Positions 60,001 to 64,000 of a stretch of DNA of 64,000 bases are shown piece by piece. This stretch comes from Congeria kusceri (Eukaryota > Mollusca > Bivalvia > Myida > Dreissenidae): contig CM051036.1 of NCBI GenBank assembly GCA_027627225.1, forward strand, positions 40,867,926 to 40,931,925. Direction: 5' to 3'. A program made the translations under genes and the position numbers. The notes under the pieces were generated by a model. The model did no database searches, was not told where the DNA came from, and worked only from the letters and a program-made list of their open reading frames with translations. Numbering within the stretch: position 1 is the stretch's first letter; every line of letters begins with the position of its first letter.

Positions 60001-62805
60001 CCTACCTACACACATCCCAGTCCTGGGCGAAGGGAGAGATGTGGAGGGCTGCACGCACCTCCCCTGTGTTCATATAGCTGATGACGTAGCCGTAATCCAG
60101 GCACGGGGGTGTCAACCTCACCGACTCCTCATACTGCTTACGTAGCTTCAGTTTCTAGCAGGGAGATAAATATAATATTTTATATGTGATTTCTGACAGA
60201 CACTTTAAACCTTCAAGTCGTATTTAGATTTAAGCTTGTTTCTTACTTTCGCAAGCACAAGACACAGGGGTTACATCCCTGTATCTTATGTCTGGATAGT
60301 AATAAAATGACTAAAATACTGAAACAATGAAACAACCCTAAGGCTTCACCACAGCTCATCATTTCATAACAGATTCAACAACTTTTATCAGTACATGCAT
60401 ATAAAATTAGGCATTCAAAAAAAGCAGGGATGGCAACAAATACCAAAATTGATATTCGAATATTCGATCGATAAAGTATTTGAATATTTGATCGTCAGAT
60501 GCAGTAATTATTATTATGGTAATGTTAAAAATATTTAATTGCGCGATATGAAGTTACTACAAACGTACGGCTAGAAAACTGCGGCAAATACACGGACAAA
60601 GCGCTAAATATTAGACCAACGTTTTGTATTACATTTGAGAAATACTTCGCACTTGATTTATTTCATGCTTTGTTGACGCTGCCTAGCTGTTCCCACAACT
60701 TTCAAGCATGTGTTCAGAGTACCACAAACCATTGGATATACCTAGACACCTAACCTGCGTACTATAGAAGCTAAGGCGACATGAATGCTTGATATTTAGA
60801 GGCTAACATTGACATATACTCTATTTTGTATGCAAATTAAAATTAAATTAATCGGACAGATAAGTATTCGAATACCTAAAACATATTCGAATATTTTTCA
60901 TTATTCAAATATTCGAGTATTCGTTGCCATCCCTAAAAAAAAGGTAAATCAGCTGAGAGGAGCAAGCATCACCTTCCTGAAGAAACTACCGGTATATAAT
61001 TGAAAATATATCATTATCCTTCTCATTTTGTGATTTTACAATTCTTTGCAAAATGAAAAATCTTATAAACATTTATCACACATTATTACTTACATTTAAC
61101 TTCTCGATCATTTTTGGGTGTTTCTGATGGCCTAGGCTGGGCAGACTGTAGACAAAGGAGTCGTTGTTGTACACGTATCCCTGTGAAGTGGGCGTGTCAC
61201 AAGGGGCGTACAGGTTATATTCGTTCAGACCGGTACCCGTGATCTGCTCCAGACCTTGGCCAACCTGGGGAAGCAGGGCACCAGCTTGAGTACCGTAACT
61301 GGGCAATTCGACTAAAGCGCACGATCTCTCTTATATAAGATCTAATGACGACTCTATACAGCTAAGAGAAATTTACCTGACACTGACATTTATTAATGAA
61401 TATATTAAAAATTGACTGCAAACAATATATTATGTACTGTATCAACACCATTGTACTGGAACTACAGTTGTGGTGTTTACCCTGTTTGCTAATTAATTTA
61501 CACTTTTTTTTGTAATTTTATTATGATTTTTGGCAAGTAATGTCCCTTTAAGGCATGGAATTTATTTGGCAGGGCTCAAAGCAATAACGTCTAATAAAGC
61601 TATTACAGGCATTATAAGTTCCACAAAGTTTATTACTGGTATTACAAGTTACACAAAGTTAATTACTGGTATTACAAGTTACACAAAGTTAATTACTGGC
61701 ATTACAAGTTACACAAACTTAATTACTCGTATTACAAGTTACACAAACTTAATTACTCGTATTACAAGTTACACAAACTTAATTACTCGTATTACAAGTT
61801 ACACAACGTTATTAAAATATTTAAGAAATTAAACTAAGGCTCTTACTACATCTGAGCAATCTCCATTGGATGTATAGCTGTTCACAAAGTGACACTGGCG
61901 CACAGACTGGCCCGGGCAGCAGGCATTCAACATCTTGTTCCACAGGCTGCAAACAGACACAGGACCAATAACATGGCTTTCCGTGGACAGTTGGAAAAAG
62001 CTTGATTGCATACACTGGACACACTTTTAGAATGGGAAATCTGCTTGAAATGTTTAAGTGCATTGTGAAAACATAAAAAATACTACTTCCTTCCTAGTTC
62101 TTCTTAAAAAATAGATGGTTCATAGAGTTCAAAACATGTGTCAGTTATTCTGCTTGTTTAAACCTAAAATAAAAAAGTTTCATTCACATTTTTGTTGTTG
62201 AAAATAACCAGAACATCAGGTTCAGGTCCATATGGACTTGTCAGTGCTCATATGATCAGTTGATTATTTACGAGTTGACAGGGAATGAGACAGAAGAGCA
62301 CACCTGGGCCATGATGAAAATGTGTCACTGAGTTTATCTAAAAAATGTGTACTTTCACTGCATGAGACGAAACTACTCCTAGAAATCAGAGATTTCTAAG
62401 ATTTCTATTAAGAATTTAGAATTTTTCCAACAATTTGTTTTAGTCTGATAATGTTACAATAGCTGATAGCATCTGTCAACTTCTTGTTTACTTGTAAATT
62501 TCACTTCTGAATTTATGAAAGTCACAGGGCAAACAAATTCAAAAATTCTCTACTTACTCATCACCAATAAGCCCATGGTAGTACCCAAAGTAAAGAAGTG
62601 AATTATCATTAGTATCGAAATTGGAGATTCCATTTCCTATGGCCATGCCCTTGAAGTTTATACTGGAGTCCTGTAGAACCTTGGCGGACAGGGTGGGCAC
62701 GTAGATGCCCCCATAACTCTCTCCCGTGATGAAGAATGGGTTGGATTTGAACTCTGGGAACTTGCTGAAGAATGTGGTCAAGGCCAGGTAGTTGTCGTTG
62801 GCAAC
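54028..62805 (-). CDS. CTSA: Cathepsin A-type serine carboxypeptidase (peptidase S10), C-terminal 336 aa; 5' exons lie beyond the window
   Basis: Exons are 62805-62558, 61946-61847, 61264-61094, 60154-60006, then one of 58727-58652 or 58348-58273, then 57228-57142, 56555-56451 and 54102-54028. All phases agree; one isoform gives 1011 nt with the stop. The catalytic Ser is in [15 protein letters not shown] (codon 62718-62716), the Asp in [18 protein letters not shown] (57198-57196) and the His in [14 protein letters not shown] (54093-54091). These are the hallmark boxes of lysosomal protective protein/cathepsin A, a carboxypeptidase that in vertebrates also stabilises beta-galactosidase and neuraminidase. 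Paired Cys ([20 protein letters not shown]) fit its disulfides. The N-terminal 120-140 residues, with the signal peptide and the GGPGCSS box, are outside. Other S10 members (vitellogenic-type) are less likely because GDVDMACNF and GAGHMVP match cathepsin A closely. Confidence 0.93.
54281..55845. mobile_element. Inverted-repeat-ended element with internal 71-bp tandem array
   Basis: It starts GGAGGCCGTTTTATTAAC (near 54281) and ends GTTGATAAAATGGCCTCC, an inverted pair of 18 bp with two mismatches. At the right are four units of about 71 bp (55551-55835) with CCACCGGTCTTACGACTATC, GTACGACTGAATCTTA and ACGACCGCCCTACGACCCG. They are GC-richer than the surroundings. It lies in the last intron of the carboxypeptidase gene. 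No transposase frame is seen. Confidence 0.65.
56017..56284. mobile_element. Foldback MITE, full length, carboxypeptidase intron
   Basis: The ends are ATATGAGGCATGTTGTGG and CCACAACACGCCTCATAT. Each arm holds a GCCTGTGC/GCACAGG-type inner palindrome followed by a CTTTCCGC box. The loop is ATGTTTAGAAGAGACTTCC then TTGAAACAG. It is the same family as 59222-59485 and more diverged. Confidence 0.8.
56321..56398. repeat. 39-bp direct duplication
   Basis: GAACCAAAATATGGCACCAC followed by GTATTCTGTGGAATAATG occurs twice in tandem with one mismatch, just downstream of the exon ending at 56451 on the minus strand. Confidence 0.8.
57438..58250. repeat. 23-bp minisatellite, roughly 35 copies
   Basis: The unit ACAGGTAGGTAGATGACCAGGGG dominates from 57810 to 58250, and GAGGGTATGTTGGCAGATGACCA from 57438 to 57700. 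GGGTGCAGGTTGGTAG variants lie between. It fills most of the intron between alternative exon B and the exon carrying the catalytic Asp. Because 3 units equal 69 bases, several frames stay open and encode a 23-residue periodic peptide. It is not a gene. Confidence 0.93.
58273..58348 (-). CDS. CTSA: Alternative exon B of the carboxypeptidase gene (76 nt)
   Basis: It is bounded by TTTAAAACAG and GTAAGA, with the same length and phases as exon A. It encodes [12 protein letters not shown] then [14 protein letters not shown]. Spliced directly after exon A, its first codon would be TGA, so a transcript with both is truncated. Skipping both also breaks the frame. Confidence 0.85.
58652..58727 (-). CDS. 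CTSA: Alternative exon A of the carboxypeptidase gene (76 nt)
   Basis: It is bounded by TATCCACAG and GTAAGC and read in phase 2 to 0. It encodes [12 protein letters not shown] then [14 protein letters not shown] (the first Ser is split with the previous exon). It shares 14 of 26 residues with exon B. Read in the wrong phase, its first codon is TAA. Confidence 0.85.
59222..59485. mobile_element. Foldback MITE, full length, ~105-bp arms
   Basis: The left arm starts GTGGCACGTCGTGGAAACCG then TTAATGCATGTGCGTAAAGT; the right arm is its inverse, ending TTACGCACATGCATTAAGTC then CGGTTTTCC and ACGACGCGCCTCA. Each arm contains its own perfect hairpin (GCCTGTGCAG/CTGCACAGGC type) flanked by TTAGCC/GGCTAA. 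The structure is therefore a foldback of foldbacks. Confidence 0.88.
59515..59935. repeat. tRNA-like SINE fragments (two orientations)
   Basis: At 59520-59548 GCAAGTTCGATCCCTAC is a good B box, with its upstream half missing next to the MITE. At 59885-59935 on the minus strand GACCTGTGGTCTAGTGGTAT then AGCACTGGCTTCACAACC resembles the first half of a tRNA with an A box. Neither is complete. They are probably fragments of tRNA-derived SINEs in a carboxypeptidase intron. Confidence 0.4.
60425..60935. mobile_element. hAT-like non-autonomous element, 511 bp, 8-bp target duplication
   Basis: The ends are CAGGGATGGCAAC and GTTGCCATCCCTA. AAAAAAAG flanks both sides (60417-60424 and 60936-60943), a low-complexity duplicate but of the expected length. 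Subterminal ATATTCGAATATTCGA palindromes are as in the 39894 element. It lies in a carboxypeptidase intron. Confidence 0.8.
61590..61812. repeat. 30-bp minisatellite, about seven copies
   Basis: The unit AATTACTGGTATTACAAGTT then ACACAAAGTT is repeated from 61605, with a CTCGTATT variant to the right. It ends about 35 bp from the donor of the minus-strand exon 61946-61847. Its period is a multiple of 3, so a 100-aa frame ([10 protein letters not shown] repeats) stays open. It is judged non-coding. Confidence 0.9.
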
Positions 62806-63160
62806 CTGGAACAAATGTATCAGTTGTATTTACAAATATGTCATCTGGATTTCAAAGTATTATGTTTGAACATAATGACTGTGAAGTTGCAGGACACAGT
62901 GTTTAATGACCAAATTTAAACGGTGACAAAAATGTGTGCATGTCAACAACAGTTTTTCTCTATTGATGAAGACTGAGTGCAATAACAACAAATCTTTCAC
63001 AGTCTGTCAACTTTAAAGAGAAACACGCTGACATGTTGACATTTCACATAACAAGATAAACTTCATCGTCATACATGGTGCAAACAGGTCAGAGACAGTA
63101 AGTCAATAAACTAAACAATATAAAAAAAGATTCGGAAACATCAATGAGATAGTAACAATA

Positions 63161-64000
63161 AACAAGAGCTGTCAGAGGACAGCATGCTCGACTGATCGAA
63201 GTATTTCAGTTGGTGGGGCCAAAATTTGTTAAAGTACAAAACTGAGTTATGACAATTATTTCATCTAATTATTCCAAGTTTCCATACCTCCATCCCTATC
63301 TAAAAATACAAAACAGAGTTTTGGGGATTGTTGAACCAGATGCCGGAGTTGATGGCAAAGGTATATTCCAAGTTTCAAGTGAATAACCTCTGTAGTTTTC
63401 GGGGTATAAGACTTCTGAATATAAACTTAAACCAGAAAATCAACGTGAAAAAGGGGCGTAACACTGTCAAAATACAAAACAGAGTTATGGGGAATGTTAC
63501 CCTTGATGATGCAGATGATGACATAGATGCATTTTAAGTTTCAGGTGAATAACTTGTGTAGATTTGAAGTTATAAAACTTTTGAATATAAACTTTAACCA
63601 GAAAATCTGTGTGACAAAGGGACATATCTGACAAAATACAAAACAGAGTTATGGGGAACAGTCACCCTGATACTTGAGTTGATGACAAAGGTATATTCCA
63701 AGTTTCAAGTGAATTACTTAAGTAGTTCTGAAGTTACAACTCTTTTGAATATAAACTTTAACCAGAAAATCTATGTAAAAAAGGGGCATAACTCTGTCAA
63801 AATACAAAACAGAGTTATGGGGAATGTTGCCCCTGATACCGGAGTTGATGACAAAAGTATATTCCATTCCACGTTTCAAGTGAATAACTTATGTAAATTT
63901 GAAGTTACAAGACTTTTGAATAAAAACATTAACCAATTCAGACAAGGACGCCGACGCCGGGGGTAGTAGGATAGCTCACCTTTTCTTCAAATAGTCGAGC
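63161..64000 (-). mobile_element. Block R12b: AACAAG stem-loop element, cut by the window edge
   Basis: It starts AACAAGAGCTGTCAGAGGAC (stem GCTGT/ACAGC). Units carry AAAATACAAAACAGAGTTAT, GGGGAATGTTGCCCCTGATA and TTTCAAGTGAATAACTTATG. It reaches the end-type text GGGGGTAGTAGGATAGCTCA then CAAATAGTCGAGC at the very edge. It lies in an intron of the carboxypeptidase gene. The plus-strand frames are repeat translations. Confidence 0.8.

Noticed and set aside
61530..61832. 100-aa plus-strand frame of ITSYTK repeats
   Set aside because: A 30-bp minisatellite in an intron; no start context, splice signals or codon constraint.

Overview
The window is nuclear DNA of a metazoan, most likely a bivalve mollusc. 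Its genes have GT-AG introns, it is AT-rich and gene-poor, and it is dense in short non-autonomous mobile elements. The foldback element at 59222-59485 and the many tandem-unit repeats carrying AAGGTCAAGGTCA text resemble what I know of heterodont bivalve genomes such as dreissenid mussels. That species guess is recollection, not a search result.

Three protein-coding genes can be assembled exon by exon, with splice phases agreeing at every junction. (1) Plus strand, 9000-18755, six coding exons, 1670 aa: a large low-complexity N-terminal region followed by a C-terminal DUF3504-type domain. DUF3504 derives from Crypton tyrosine recombinases and is found in ZMYM2/3/4, QRICH1 and KIAA1958. The recombinase residues look lost. 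(2) Minus strand, 31847-25462, four coding exons, 538 aa: ankyrin repeats followed by a SOCS box, so a probable ASB-type substrate receptor of a Cullin-5 ubiquitin ligase, with an unusual Cys-rich acidic tail after the SOCS box. (3) Minus strand, from beyond the right edge to 54028: the C-terminal 336 aa of a serine carboxypeptidase of the cathepsin A type, with Ser, Asp and His of the catalytic triad on separate exons. One 76-nt exon exists in two tandem versions whose phases and built-in stop codons allow only one to be used at a time. The three genes do not form an evident pathway. They share a lysosome/ubiquitin/nuclear-factor housekeeping flavour only.

Layout: 1-8570 repeats; 8572-8914 a tRNA-derived SINE with target duplication at a splice acceptor; 9000-18755 gene 1 (introns 3-5 contain repeats); 18955-24160 repeat blocks including a 1249-bp near-identical tandem duplication; 25377-31847 gene 2; 31848-53716 no gene seen, but many repeats and inverted-repeat elements; 54028 to the right edge gene 3, with its introns packed with inverted-repeat elements and minisatellites.

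The most unusual non-genic signal is a group of interspersed blocks with different interiors (tandem units of roughly 110-175 bp) that share one terminus: AACAAG followed within about 20 bases by a stem-loop that differs between families. Helitron/Helentron-type non-autonomous elements are the closest analogue I know, but the fit is imperfect. All coordinates were read by eye.
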